Part shown: in pieces, positions 1 through 9,123 of the stretch
How positions within the stretch are numbered: position 1 is the first letter of the stretch
Layout of the letters: every line of letters begins with the position of its first letter
Origin: Burkholderiales bacterium
GTDB taxonomy: Bacteria; Pseudomonadota; Gammaproteobacteria; Burkholderiales; Burkholderiaceae
Length of the DNA stretch: 64,000 nucleotides
Assembly: GCA_026225235.1 (NCBI GenBank)
Contig: JAMFSK010000128.1
Location: forward strand, 62,001-126,000
Direction: 5' to 3'
The notes under the pieces: model-generated
Database searches by the model: none
What the model was told of the DNA's origin: nothing
Seen by the model: the letters and a program-made list of their open reading frames with translations, nothing else
Position numbers and translations under genes: made by a program

Positions 1-844
1 CGTTGCCGATCCGCGCGAACAGATTGCCGAGCAAGCCGACACTGAAGGTATGGATCTTGAAGAGATCAAGCGAAAACAGCGGCGCTGCATGGCGCGAGGC
101 ATGCAAACCATACGCCGTCAAAAAGGCCATGCTTGCAATCAGCAACATCAGCACGGTCGCGTGCTCGAAGCCGAGTTCGGCAAGCCCGTCGAGCGAGAAA
201 GAGATCGCCAGCATGAACAAGGCCAGCAACACGTAGCCGCTCATGTCGAAACGCGCGAGCCCGCTGATCTTGCTGTTCGGCATGTAGAGGACGGTCGCAA
301 TGCCGCCGACGATACCGACTGGCACATTGATGAGAAACACCCAATGCCACGAGAAGGTTTCCGTCAACCAGCCCCCGAGCGTTGGCCCGATCAGCGGCCC
401 GACCATGCCGGGAATCGCGACGAAGCTGAGCGCCTGAAGATAGCGCTCCTGCGGGAAGGAACGTAATACGGCCAGCCGGCCGACCGGCAGAAGCATCGCC
501 CCGCCGACGCCCTGCACGACACGCGCGATCACGAGGAACTCAAGCGAATGGGCGGCGGCGCAGAGCAAGGAGCCAATCACGAACAGGACAATCGCGGTCT
601 GGAAGATCCGGCGGGTGCCGAAACGGTCGGCGAGCCAGCCCGAAGCGGGGATCACCACGGCCATCGTCAGTGAATAGCCGATGATGACTGACTGCATCCG
701 CAACGGGCTTTCGCCGAGGCTATGGGCCATCGGCGGAAGCGCCGTGTTGACGATGGTCGAGTCGAGCGTCTGCATGAAGAAGCCGACCGCGACCACCCAC
801 AACATGATGTTCAGCGATCGGTCATGCGCCGTATTGTCGGTCAT
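1..844 (-). CDS. mdtD: MdtD-like DHA2 family MFS drug efflux transporter (3' part cut by window edge)
   Basis: This is an inner-membrane proton-driven drug exporter of the DHA2 (14-helix) major facilitator family. I translated it from the reverse strand, because the ORF track misses it where it runs off the left edge. The start reads MTDNTAHDRSLNIMLWVV, followed by FFMQTLDSTIVNTALP and GWLADRFGTRRIFQ, the conserved loop motif between helices 2 and 3. The motif RVVQGVGGAMLLPVGRL and the run GMVGPLIGPTLGGWL are typical of the family. Alignment from memory with E. coli MdtD is close throughout. About 281 of roughly 460-470 residues are present, and the C-terminal half lies outside the window. 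It follows the MscS-like gene in the same direction after 63 bases that hold a strong hairpin. No adaptor (EmrA-like) gene is adjacent, which fits an MdtD type. Substrate is unknown. Confidence 0.88.
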   Translation of the reverse strand, partial: MTDNTAHDRSLNIMLWVVAVGFFMQTLDSTIVNTALPPMAHSLGESPLRMQSVIIGYSLTMAVVIPASGWLADRFGTRRIFQTAIVLFVIGSLLCAAAHSLEFLVIARVVQGVGGAMLLPVGRLAVLRSFPQERYLQALSFVAIPGMVGPLIGPTLGGWLTETFSWHWVFLINVPVGIVGGIATVLYMPNSKISGLARFDMSGYVLLALFMLAISFSLDGLAELGFEHATVLMLLIASMAFLTAYGLHASRHAAPLFSLDLFKIHTFSVGLLGNLFARIGN

Positions 845-847
845 CGT

Positions 848-893
848 GCATGCGCGCGGAAAAAGAAACCCTGATTTTACGCCGCGCGCATGC
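848..893 (-). promoter_or_regulatory. 12-bp perfect stem-loop directly before the mdtD start codon
   Basis: GCATGCGCGCGG and CCGCGCGCATGC form a perfect 12-bp stem around a 22-base loop that is A/T-rich. On the minus strand the stem ends three bases before the mdtD ATG, and almost the whole gap between the MscS-like gene and mdtD is this structure. There is no ribosome binding site outside the stem and no T-run after it. Translational control of mdtD or a weak attenuator after the channel gene are both possible. Confidence 0.5.
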
Positions 894-907
894 GGCCGTG
901 GACCCGC

Positions 908-1717
908 CTAAACCTGGCGCCGAACAAGCGGCGTTTCGGGGGTCGGGTAGCCGGCCTTCGAAAAGGTTTCGATGATCGTGCGATTGGTGTCGAAGTAGAC
1001 TTGCCAGTAGTTGGCGTTATCCGAATACGGGCGCACCGCGAGCAGGGGACCTTCTGGGGTGAACGACAGCACTTCGACGTCGGGTGCGGGCGTCGACTTG
1101 ACGTTTGGAATCTCGCTGATTGCCGTTTTGAGGCGCGCCATCGCATCGATCGGGTCGACGCCGTTGGCGATCTTGGCGGTCAACTCGACGCGGCGGTAAG
1201 GCTGCGCGCTGTAGTTGGCAATCGTATCTGAGAATATCTTGTTGTTGCCGATGATCGTCGTGACATTGTCGGGGGTCAGCACGGTAGTGCCGAACAGCCC
1301 GATCTCGGTCACCGTACCGGTCACGCCACCGCCCGTGATGAAGTCACCCACTTTGAAAGGTCGCAACACCTGCAGGAACAGGCCCGCGGCAAAGTGGGCG
1401 AGCAGGCCGCCCCAGGCCGCCCCGATTGCCAGGCCGAGGCCAGCCAGCAACGCGGCGAACGAGGTCGTCTGAACCCCGAATATCTGCAGGATTGCCAGCA
1501 CCAGCATCAGCGTGAGCAGACTGGCGAGAATCGAGCCGAGGTAGTGCGCGAGCGTCGGATCGACCCGGCCGTTGCGCGCGAGCATCTTGCGCATCAGGCC
1601 GATCACCAGGCCGATGACCCAGCGCCCGATAATCCAAAGAACGATGGCGGCGACGACCTTGATGCCGAAGTCGATCCCGCGGGTCACCAAAAAGAGGCGA
1701 ATGGTTTCCAGATTCAT
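908..1717 (-). CDS. MscS-family small-conductance mechanosensitive ion channel
   Basis: This is an inner-membrane channel that opens on membrane tension to release solutes during osmotic downshock. From the chosen start MNLETIRLF the protein has 269 residues, about the length of E. coli MscS (286). There are three N-terminal hydrophobic segments. The pore helix TM3 is the Gly/Ala-rich stretch SFAALLAGLGLAIGAAWGG, followed by the beta domain containing LRPFKVGDFI and GLFGTTVLTPDN. The family motif PNxxI is changed to VTTIIGNNKIF. The ORF track extends 23 residues further upstream, but that part is low in hydrophobicity and lacks a ribosome site. It is probably co-transcribed with the downstream mdtD gene. 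Confidence in the family is high; conductance and exact subtype cannot be told. Confidence 0.9.
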   Translation of the reverse strand: MNLETIRLFLVTRGIDFGIKVVAAIVLWIIGRWVIGLVIGLMRKMLARNGRVDPTLAHYLGSILASLLTLMLVLAILQIFGVQTTSFAALLAGLGLAIGAAWGGLLAHFAAGLFLQVLRPFKVGDFITGGGVTGTVTEIGLFGTTVLTPDNVTTIIGNNKIFSDTIANYSAQPYRRVELTAKIANGVDPIDAMARLKTAISEIPNVKSTPAPDVEVLSFTPEGPLLAVRPYSDNANYWQVYFDTNRTIIETFSKAGYPTPETPLVRRQV

Positions 1718-1989
1718 GGCTTTCTCGCAGAGGAATGAAGGTTGTCCAACGACCACCGGAAATCTGCTACGACCCCTACCTGCCATCTACATCACGAGCA
1801 TCGCGGCGCACCGCCTGCCTGCGCGTCGGCACGGCATCCAGCCGAGTTATAAGCCACGTCACGGAGTCCGCGCAACACAATCCGTTGTCGCGCTAATTAT
1901 CCCGGGCATGCGGCCCCCTCGCCCACCGCGTCGCAGAATATCAGTTAATGTAGCGGTCGTCCTACCCATCCTCGAGGTCCGTCGTCATC
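1718..1989. other. Divergent intergenic region between MscS-like gene and ggt
   Basis: About 270 bases without a convincing reading frame. It must hold the promoters of the two divergent genes. I see no clear sigma-70 hexamer pair, hairpin or repeat. Confidence 0.4.
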
Positions 1990-3642
1990 ATGCTGGGCGC
2001 CTTTTCGCATCACTCTCCCTACCCGTCCCGCCGCAGTGTCGTCTATGGCCGTGGCGGCATGGTTGCGACTTCGCAGCCGGTCGCCGCCCAGATCGGGCGC
2101 GACATGCTCGCACGCGGAGGCAACGCAGTCGATGCGGCGATCGCCACCGCCGCGGCGCTGACGGTCGTCGAGCCGACCAGTTGCAGCATCGGCGGCGACG
2201 CCTTCGCACTGGTCTGGATGCGCGACCCGCAGACGGGCCGCGGCGAACTGCACGGACTCAATGCAAGCGGCCCCGCGCCGGCTGCGCTGACACTCGAAAA
2301 GATTCGCGGCGCCGGCCATGAGACGATGCCGATGCACGGCTGGATACCCGTGACCGTGCCGGGGTGCCCATCGGCCTGGATCACGTTGTCACGACGTTTC
2401 GGCAAGCTGCCGTTCAAGGACCTGCTCGCGCCGGCGATTGCGCTCGCGCGCGACGGTTTCGCGGTCAGCCCGGTCATCTGCCAGCTCTGGCAGAAGGCCG
2501 AGCAAGCGTTTCGCGCCGATGACATGCTGCGCAAGATGGCCGGCGACGAGGTCGCACAGCACTGGTTCGAGGTTTTCGCGCCCAACGGCCGTGCACCGCT
2601 GCCCGGCGAAATCCAGCGTTGGGAAGATCAGGCACGCACGCTCGAGGAGCTCGCGGCCACTGAATGCGAGAGCCTCTACCGCGGCGAACTCGCGCGTGCA
2701 ATCGACACATTCTCGCGGCGAACGGGTGGCTATCTGCGAGCGGACGATCTCGCGAGCTACGAGCCGCAATGGGTCAAACCGATTTCCATCGACTACCGCG
2801 GCTACCAGGTGTGGGAGATCCCGCCGAATGGCCAGGGCCTGGTGGCCCTGCTCGCCTTGAATATCCTCAAGGGCTTCGACGACCTGCGCGGCCGCGACGA
2901 TCCGGTGACCTTGCATCGGCAACTCGAAGCGATGAAGCTCGCGTTCGCGGACGGGCAGCACTACATCACTGAACAACACCGGATGAAGATGCCGCTCGAG
3001 GCCCTGCTCAGCGACGACTATGCAGCGCAACGGCGCGCACAGATCGGTGCGCTCGCGGGCGATCCCCTGCACGGACAGCCGGTGGCTGGCGGTACGGTCT
3101 ACCTCGCGACAGCGGACAGTGACGGCAATATGGTCTCGTACATCCAGAGCCATTACCGCGACTTTGGCTCGGCGATGATCGTACCTGGCACGGGTATCGT
3201 GCTGCAGAATCGCGGCGCGGGTTTCAGTCTCGACCCCGGGCATCACAACGCTTACGCACCGGGCAAGAAGCCATACCACACGATTATCCCGGGCTTCCTG
3301 ACCCACAATGGCGAGGCGCTCGGGCCCTTCGGCGTGATGGGGGCATTCATGCAGCCGCAGGGGCATGTGCAGGTGCTGATGAACATGATCGACTTCGGGC
3401 TCAACCCGCAAGCCGCGCTCGACGCGCCACGCTGGCAGTGGTTCGGCAAACGGCGTTTCGGGCTCGAACAAGGGTACTCGAATGCGCTGGTCCACGAAAT
3501 GGCTGCGCGCGGTCATGATGTCTATGTCGACCATCATTCGACCGACTACGGCCGCGGCCAGATCATCTTGCGCGACCCCGTTACCGGCGTGCTCTGCGGT
3601 GGGACTGAGCCGCGCACGGACGGGACAGTGGCGGTGCTGTAG
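1990..3642 (+). CDS. ggt: Gamma-glutamyltransferase family protein
   Basis: An Ntn-hydrolase that cleaves or transfers the gamma-glutamyl group of glutathione and related amides; family members are made as a precursor that cuts itself into two subunits. The 550-residue length fits. The N-terminal motif GMVATSQPVAAQIGRDML and the run GGNAVDAAIATAAALTVVEP are typical of the large subunit. The expected cleavage and nucleophile threonine is T369 in GGTVYLATADSDG, followed by DGNMVSYIQS and the small-subunit run FGVMGAFMQPQGHVQ. No Sec signal peptide is visible, unlike periplasmic E. coli Ggt, so it may be cytoplasmic, as in the subgroup with divergent substrate (for example acylase-like or oxoproline-related members). 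Single gene, no operon partner. The start has only a weak GAGG upstream; M24 is an alternative. Confidence 0.88.
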   Translation: MLGAFSHHSPYPSRRSVVYGRGGMVATSQPVAAQIGRDMLARGGNAVDAAIATAAALTVVEPTSCSIGGDAFALVWMRDPQTGRGELHGLNASGPAPAALTLEKIRGAGHETMPMHGWIPVTVPGCPSAWITLSRRFGKLPFKDLLAPAIALARDGFAVSPVICQLWQKAEQAFRADDMLRKMAGDEVAQHWFEVFAPNGRAPLPGEIQRWEDQARTLEELAATECESLYRGELARAIDTFSRRTGGYLRADDLASYEPQWVKPISIDYRGYQVWEIPPNGQGLVALLALNILKGFDDLRGRDDPVTLHRQLEAMKLAFADGQHYITEQHRMKMPLEALLSDDYAAQRRAQIGALAGDPLHGQPVAGGTVYLATADSDGNMVSYIQSHYRDFGSAMIVPGTGIVLQNRGAGFSLDPGHHNAYAPGKKPYHTIIPGFLTHNGEALGPFGVMGAFMQPQGHVQVLMNMIDFGLNPQAALDAPRWQWFGKRRFGLEQGYSNALVHEMAARGHDVYVDHHSTDYGRGQIILRDPVTGVLCGGTEPRTDGTVAVL

Positions 3643-3802
3643 ATGTAGGTCTATGAGCGAAGCGAGGCGCCAAGAAAACAGAGCCCCGCTCCAGGACGCT
3701 GCTAAGGAGCGCCTGTCGCGCTCGCAGCGCAGTGTGCTGCGGCTAAGAATTGGCGGCTGCGTCCAGCTTACGGTACGTTTGCTGAACGCAGCGCCGCCGC
3801 GT

Positions 3803-5188
3803 TCAATTTCGCTGAAACGCGTACACCGAACCGATCCCAAGCAGCGCGGTCAGTGCATCGAGGGCGCCACGCGATTCGTCCAGCAACTGCGGATCGGCCA
3901 GATCCTCAACGCTGAGTCGGTCGCGATAATGACGCTCGACCCAGGCGCCAAGCGTCTCGAACAACGCATTGTTCATCCAGACCCCCGGTGCAACGGCGGC
4001 GATCTCGCTCGCATTCAGCGCCACGCGCAAACGCAGGCAGGCAGGCCCCCCGCCATTACGCATGCTCTCACGCAGGTCGAATACGCGATGCTCCGCGATC
4101 GGACCACCCGAGGCGATCAGGTGATCCAGGTAGGCGGCCACCCGCGGGTTCTCCATGCACTCCTGCGGCATAATCAGCAACTGACGGCCGTCCGGACGCG
4201 CGAGCAGCTGGCTGTTGAACAGATAAGACGACACTGCATCGCCCACGCCCACCTCGGCCTCCGGTACCTCGACCACGTGGAATTCCGTGCCCTGACTGCC
4301 AAGCTTGTCGCGCAGCGACTGGTAGACCAAGGCCTGTTCGACAAAAGCGTGCTCATGGCAAAACAGCACTTGCTGGTTTCCGACCGCGATCACGTCGTTG
4401 TGGAATACGCCGGCATCGATCACGTCGGGCCGTTGCTGAGCGAACACCGCCACGTCGGCACCGAGACCGTGACGCCGCGCGATCGCGTGGCTCGCCTCGA
4501 GGGTCTGCCGGGCCGGATAGCGCACGGGGGCCACGGCACCTCCGTACGCACGGCGCCCGTACACGAAAAACTCGACGCCCCGCGCACCATAGTCCCCACA
4601 GAACCGCGTGTGATTGGCCGCGCCCTCGTCGCCGAGCGCCGGGGTCCCCGGCAAGGCGGAATGCACCGCGAAATGAGGTTCCGACCGAAACAAGGCCGAG
4701 AGCAAATGCTGCGTCGTGCCGTGCTCGATCGAGCGATGCAGGTTGAAGGCAAGGTTGGCCGGCGTGAAATGGACGCGCCCGTCGGCTGTATCGGCGGACG
4801 GACTGACCGTGGCGGCATTGGCGGCCCACATCGCCGAAGCAGAACTTGCAGCCGCGAGCAACTCCGGCGCCTCCGTCGCAGCTCGACGGATCACTTGCGA
4901 ATCGTCGCCGCTGAACCCAAGCGTGCGCAGAAGACCCACCGAGGGTCGCTCATGCGGCGGCATCACAGCCTGCCGATAACCCAGATCGGCGAGCGCTTTC
5001 ATCTTGAGCAGGCCTTGCAAGGCGGCCTGCTTCGGATTGGCGACCCGCTTCTCGTTCGACTGCGACGCCACGTTGCCGAACGACAGGCCTGCGTAGTTGT
5101 GAGTTGGCCCGACGAGGCCGTCGAAATTCGCTTCAACGGCATGCGTGCCGCGTGAATCCTGCGTCGCTTGAGGTGTCCCTGCTTGCAT
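3803..5188 (-). CDS. astB: N-succinylarginine dihydrolase
   Basis: Second step of the arginine succinyltransferase (AST) pathway: it hydrolyses N2-succinylarginine to succinylornithine, releasing two ammonia and CO2. The protein reads [20 protein letters not shown] near the N-terminus, the hallmark of AstB. It also has [11 protein letters not shown] (catalytic Glu region), [17 protein letters not shown] (catalytic His), and [14 protein letters not shown] with the nucleophile cysteine at about residue 384. The usual length is about 445; the 461 here includes a 15-20 residue polar N-terminal extension, so a downstream start is possible. It lies 43 bases after astA on the same strand, clearly one transcript. 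astD, which usually sits between astA and astB, is absent, and astC and astE are not in the window. Confidence 0.96.
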   Translation of the reverse strand: MQAGTPQATQDSRGTHAVEANFDGLVGPTHNYAGLSFGNVASQSNEKRVANPKQAALQGLLKMKALADLGYRQAVMPPHERPSVGLLRTLGFSGDDSQVIRRAATEAPELLAAASSASAMWAANAATVSPSADTADGRVHFTPANLAFNLHRSIEHGTTQHLLSALFRSEPHFAVHSALPGTPALGDEGAANHTRFCGDYGARGVEFFVYGRRAYGGAVAPVRYPARQTLEASHAIARRHGLGADVAVFAQQRPDVIDAGVFHNDVIAVGNQQVLFCHEHAFVEQALVYQSLRDKLGSQGTEFHVVEVPEAEVGVGDAVSSYLFNSQLLARPDGRQLLIMPQECMENPRVAAYLDHLIASGGPIAEHRVFDLRESMRNGGGPACLRLRVALNASEIAAVAPGVWMNNALFETLGAWVERHYRDRLSVEDLADPQLLDESRGALDALTALLGIGSVYAFQRN

Positions 5189-5231
5189 CGTCTGGTTCCG
5201 GATCTATCTGATCAAAGGTCGTGGGTCGCGC

Positions 5232-6278
5232 TCAGGCGTGCAAGCCCGCTGCAGCCGCGGCGGGCGTGGGTTGCGCGAGCACACGGACGGCCCCGCCCGG
5301 CCCGATTTCGAGCGCCCCGACCTGCTCGTCGGTCAACGCGATCGACTCGCCGTCACTGCGCGCCGCGGCAATGATCACGCGGAAATTGTCGATCGACAGA
5401 TTCGAGACCAGGCAACGCAATTCGCTCGCCTCGGCATCGACCTCGCCCACTCGCAACACACGGCTCGCTCGCACCGTCCGCAAATCCGAGATATGGCATT
5501 CGAGCACCGGGCCCGCATCGAAAATATCGACGTGGTTCTCATAGCGCAACCCTTCGGCTTCGAGCATCCGGCGCGCCGGCAGCGTATCGGTATGCGTGAC
5601 GCCAATGCAGGCCTGCGCGGCCTCGGGCAACAGGCGCACATACACCGGATGGCGCGGCATGAGTTCGGCGATAAATGCCTTCTTGCCTTGCGCGCTCAGG
5701 TAATCGGCTGCATTGAAATCGATCTGGTAAAAATGCGAGCCGAGTGCCTGCCAGAACGGCGACTCGCCCCGCTCGTCGAAATGCCCGCGCATCTCGGCGC
5801 ACACGCGCTGCGGAAAGCGGTCTTCAAATTGAGCGAGAAACATGAAGCGCGAGCGCGAGAGCAAGCCGCCCGCTCCGCCCGCCCGCGAACGCGGGCTGAG
5901 GAATAGAGAACACAACTCGGCGTAACCGGTCAGGTCATGGGAGATGGTCAGCAAAGGAGTGCGCGACCAGACGTTGAGCTCTTTGCTCGCATGGACGGCC
6001 GTACTGACCCGATAGTTATAGAACGGCAACTCGAGGCCGACCGCCGTTTCGAGCCCGCAGACGCCGACCACGTCGCCGCTCAGGCTGTCCTGCATCACGA
6101 ACAGATAACCTTGCTCGTACAGCGGCGCCTCGCCACGCACCGTCCGCTGCGCACGCTCAATGCGCGCACCCAGCGCGGCACGATCCGGCTTGAGTGTCGT
6201 CAGACCGGGCCCGGTTTCATTGGCGAGTGCCAGCAGCGACTCGAGATCGGACGTATGGACACTGCGAACAACCATCAT
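5232..6278 (-). CDS. astA: Arginine N-succinyltransferase
   Basis: First step of the AST arginine catabolic pathway: transfers succinate from succinyl-CoA to the alpha-amino group of arginine. The start MMVVRSVHTSDLESLLALA follows AGGAG eight bases upstream. The motifs GPGLTTLKPDR, YLFVMQDSLSGDVVGVCGLE and CSLFLSPRSRAGGAGGLLSRSR are typical of the AstA family (a distant acetyltransferase fold). So is GHFDERGESPFWQALGSHFYQIDF. The 348-residue length agrees with the family (about 340). It is the promoter-proximal gene of the astA-astB pair. Many Burkholderiales have two AstA paralogues (alpha and beta subunits); only one is here. The gene upstream in the same direction is an unrelated c-di-GMP enzyme, 133 bases away. 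Confidence 0.96.
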   Translation of the reverse strand: MMVVRSVHTSDLESLLALANETGPGLTTLKPDRAALGARIERAQRTVRGEAPLYEQGYLFVMQDSLSGDVVGVCGLETAVGLELPFYNYRVSTAVHASKELNVWSRTPLLTISHDLTGYAELCSLFLSPRSRAGGAGGLLSRSRFMFLAQFEDRFPQRVCAEMRGHFDERGESPFWQALGSHFYQIDFNAADYLSAQGKKAFIAELMPRHPVYVRLLPEAAQACIGVTHTDTLPARRMLEAEGLRYENHVDIFDAGPVLECHISDLRTVRASRVLRVGEVDAEASELRCLVSNLSIDNFRVIIAAARSDGESIALTDEQVGALEIGPGGAVRVLAQPTPAAAAAGLHA

Positions 6279-6411
6279 TCTCGTTTCTCCTGCTCGATCG
6301 GGAGGGACGGTTCATCCCGGATTGCGCCAGCGGTTTGTGACCCCTGGGCAAAACAACCGGAATGATAAGCGACGAGCGGGTTTGAAAGGAAATCGGCCGA
6401 TCAGGGCCAGG

Positions 6412-8856
6412 CTAGACGTCGAAGCGGAACAACTGGGGCTCGTCACCCACCACGAGTTCGTTCATCGGCGAACGAAATGGTGAGCGCAGCAAAGGCACGA
6501 CCTGGTCGGGGGGCACCGGCTTGGAGAACAGGTAACCCTGCGCGTAACCGCAGCCGCTCGCACGGAGGATCGCGAGTTGCCCGGTCGTCTCGACACCCTC
6601 GGCGACCACGCCATAGCCCAGCCCCTTGGCCAGCATGATGACGCCGCGTACGATCCCGGCCCGCGACGTGCGCGTCTCGAGTTCACTGACGAAGGAGCGG
6701 TCGATCTTGAGCCGGTCGATCTCATAGGTATCGAGATAGGACAGGCTCGAGTAGCCCGTGCCGAAGTCATCGATGGCGATCCGGATTCCGTAGTTGCGCA
6801 GGGCCTGCAACTGCGCGAGGGTCCGGCTCGCGTTCTGGACCAGGGAGCTTTCCGTGATCTCAAGTTCAAGCCAATGAGGCTCGATGTCGTGACGGGCCAG
6901 CGTGTCGAGCACCATCGAGACAAAGTCGCCACTCGCGAACTGCTGCGCCGCGACGTTGACCGACATCGCGACCAGCGGCACGTTGGCCGCGCGCCAGGCC
7001 GCGAGTTGAGCAAGCGCCATGTTCAGCACATATTCGCCAAGGCGGCTGATGAGGCCATGCTGTTCGGCAACCGGGATGAACTCCGAAGGCATGAACAAAT
7101 GCCCCTGTGCGTCGCGCCAGCGCACCAGCGCCTCGAGCCCGGTCAACTGGTTGGTCGGCAATGCATATTGCGGTTGGTACACAAGGTAGAGCTCGTTGTC
7201 GGCAAGCGCACGCCGCAACTTGTTCGACATGCCGAGGCGCGCCTCGATCTCGCGGCCGAGCGATGGCTCAAAAAAGCGGGCGCAGTTGCGGCCGTCGCCT
7301 TTCGCGAGGTACATCGCTGCGTCCGCGCAACGCAGCAGATCGGACGCCGAACGTGCGTGACTCGGGCACAGGGCAACGCCGATGCTGCCGTCGACATGCA
7401 GTTCGCTCGCGCCACTGAGCACGGGTTCGCCGATCGCCTCGAGCACATTACGGCACAAGGCCTCGATCTGCGACAGTTCGTAGCCGCTGACCGCGATGAC
7501 GAACTCATCACCACCATAACGGGCGATCAACACGTCGCGCGGCAGCCGTTCACGCAAGCGCGTCGACACTTCGCGCAATACGGCATCCCCTGCCGCATGG
7601 CCCAGCGTATCGTTGATGAACTTGAAATGGTCGAGATCGAGAAACAGCACGGCGCAAGATCCGTCCTCGAGCGAAGTTTGCTCGAGCATCACATCGAGGC
7701 GTTCAAGCAACTCATTGCGATTGGGCAGGTGCGTCAACGTATCGAACTTGGCCTGCTGTCGCAGGCGCTCACGCGACGCGAGCAGTTCGCGCACATCATT
7801 GAGCACGCAGACGAAATGCGCCGGCGCCGAGCCGCCATCAGCGACCGCCGAGATGCACAGCTGCACCCCGACCGGGTCACCCGACTTGCTCCTGAGTTGC
7901 ACGAGCTTGCGGTACTGGCCCGTCTGCGCGAGTGTCGCACGCATCTCGGCCACATCCGCGCCGTCTGCCAGGAGCTCGCCGTTCATCCCCAGCAGTTCCT
8001 CGCTTGAATAGCCGAGCATTTCTGTAACGGCAGGGTTTACATATTCGATTCGTTCAGCACCGTCCACCGCGCGGCTGATGAGTACGCCATTGGGGCTGTC
8101 TTCGAGCGCCTGACTCAACAGCCGCAGCTGATGATCGGACATCGCCAGGGTGCGCATCGCATCGAGTTCTGCCTTGCGCGTCGCGACAAAACGCGAGAAC
8201 AGGAAGACCATGAACACATTGGTCACGATGACGGTCGCAAGCAGGATGCCGACCACCCAGTACGACCAGCCGAACACGCTCTCCATCGCGCGTGTGACGC
8301 GCAGGTTTTCGACGGCGCGCTCGCGGGCGATTTCGTTGAGCACGGCATTGAGCCGTACATTGAGCGGCATGAGTCCGGCCGTGCCGCCGCTCATAAGCGC
8401 CTCGCTTCCACGCAAGCGATCGAGCGTCGCACGGGCGGACTCGAGGTATTGCATGGCGAGGTCACGCAGGCTCAGACCATCCTGAGTCACGGCGCGTTCG
8501 GGTTCGAGCGCCCTCAGCGCAACGAGCGACTCGCGGGCGGCCTGATAGCGTTGGGTTTCCAGACCGCGCTCACCGATCACGATGGGGGCGGCGATACCCG
8601 ACGAGACGACGGAGTTGACCTGAAGCAAGGTGTCCTGCAGCGAATCGAGCGCCTGCTTGACGGCCGCCGTATGGACCAGTTCGGCCTGCGAGCTACGCTC
8701 GGACTTGATGCAGATGAAGGCCACGCTCGCATCGAAGGCGGTCGCGACCATGATCAGGATCAGGACATAAGTCCAGCCTGTATTTGGCGACCGGGCCGCG
8801 CGCCATGGCGAATTGAAAGTTAGCCGCATGCAAGACTCGTCGGACACTGACTGCAT
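6412..8856 (-). CDS. Membrane PAS-GGDEF-EAL c-di-GMP signalling protein
   Basis: A predicted inner-membrane sensor that makes and/or degrades cyclic di-GMP. Order of parts: helix 1 (about 27-50), a helical periplasmic sensor rich in Glu/Arg/Ala (about 50-195, CHASE3-like in character), helix 2 (about 197-222), a PAS domain (about 245-365, LEDSPNGVLISRAVDG), GGDEF (about 370-530) and EAL (about 545-800). The GGDEF signature is intact at residues 448-452 (RYGGDEFVIAV), and the EAL motif is intact at 575-577 (GLEALVRW), with ELEITES and DDFGTGYSSL further on. The product-inhibition site expected as RxxD before GGDEF reads LPRD, so its first arginine is replaced. Both activities look possible from motifs; the net activity cannot be read. 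Transcribed alone, toward astA. Confidence 0.93.
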   Translation of the reverse strand: MQSVSDESCMRLTFNSPWRAARSPNTGWTYVLILIMVATAFDASVAFICIKSERSSQAELVHTAAVKQALDSLQDTLLQVNSVVSSGIAAPIVIGERGLETQRYQAARESLVALRALEPERAVTQDGLSLRDLAMQYLESARATLDRLRGSEALMSGGTAGLMPLNVRLNAVLNEIARERAVENLRVTRAMESVFGWSYWVVGILLATVIVTNVFMVFLFSRFVATRKAELDAMRTLAMSDHQLRLLSQALEDSPNGVLISRAVDGAERIEYVNPAVTEMLGYSSEELLGMNGELLADGADVAEMRATLAQTGQYRKLVQLRSKSGDPVGVQLCISAVADGGSAPAHFVCVLNDVRELLASRERLRQQAKFDTLTHLPNRNELLERLDVMLEQTSLEDGSCAVLFLDLDHFKFINDTLGHAAGDAVLREVSTRLRERLPRDVLIARYGGDEFVIAVSGYELSQIEALCRNVLEAIGEPVLSGASELHVDGSIGVALCPSHARSASDLLRCADAAMYLAKGDGRNCARFFEPSLGREIEARLGMSNKLRRALADNELYLVYQPQYALPTNQLTGLEALVRWRDAQGHLFMPSEFIPVAEQHGLISRLGEYVLNMALAQLAAWRAANVPLVAMSVNVAAQQFASGDFVSMVLDTLARHDIEPHWLELEITESSLVQNASRTLAQLQALRNYGIRIAIDDFGTGYSSLSYLDTYEIDRLKIDRSFVSELETRTSRAGIVRGVIMLAKGLGYGVVAEGVETTGQLAILRASGCGYAQGYLFSKPVPPDQVVPLLRSPFRSPMNELVVGDEPQLFRFDV

Positions 8857-9003
8857 TAATCCGCATAGAGCGGTATCGCTTCAACCTTCATTTACGGCAG
8901 ATTTGCAGAAAAATGGAGTAGATAATGCTCCGGAATTACCCTGACTAATCGAGTAAATACGCGGCCTGGCGGGCCAGAGTGCCGTCTGGGAAGCGACAAG
9001 CAA

Positions 9004-9046
9004 CGATAAAACGCAAAACGCCCGTGCGGGGATTCCGCAGCGGGCG
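9004..9046 (-). terminator. Rho-independent terminator of the formate/nitrite channel gene
   Basis: On the minus strand CGCCCGCTGCGG pairs with CCGCACGGGCG (one bulged base) around a short loop and is followed by TTTTGCGTTTT. It lies about 80 bases past the stop of the channel gene. The opposite strand also has CTTTTTC after the stem, so it could work both ways. Confidence 0.8.
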
Positions 9047-9123
9047 CTCCTTTTTCAAACACGAGTTTGAACGTCAAACGGCCCATTGCGCGTATCAAAC
9101 GCGCAGGCCGTTGCTTCGCTATG

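Noticed and set aside
2389-3840. 483-residue minus-strand ORF opposite ggt
   Set aside because: Arg/His/Val-rich shadow of a clear gamma-glutamyltransferase; typical of GC-rich antisense frames.
3482-5155. 557-residue plus-strand ORF opposite astB
   Set aside because: Antisense shadow; the minus strand encodes an unmistakable AstB.
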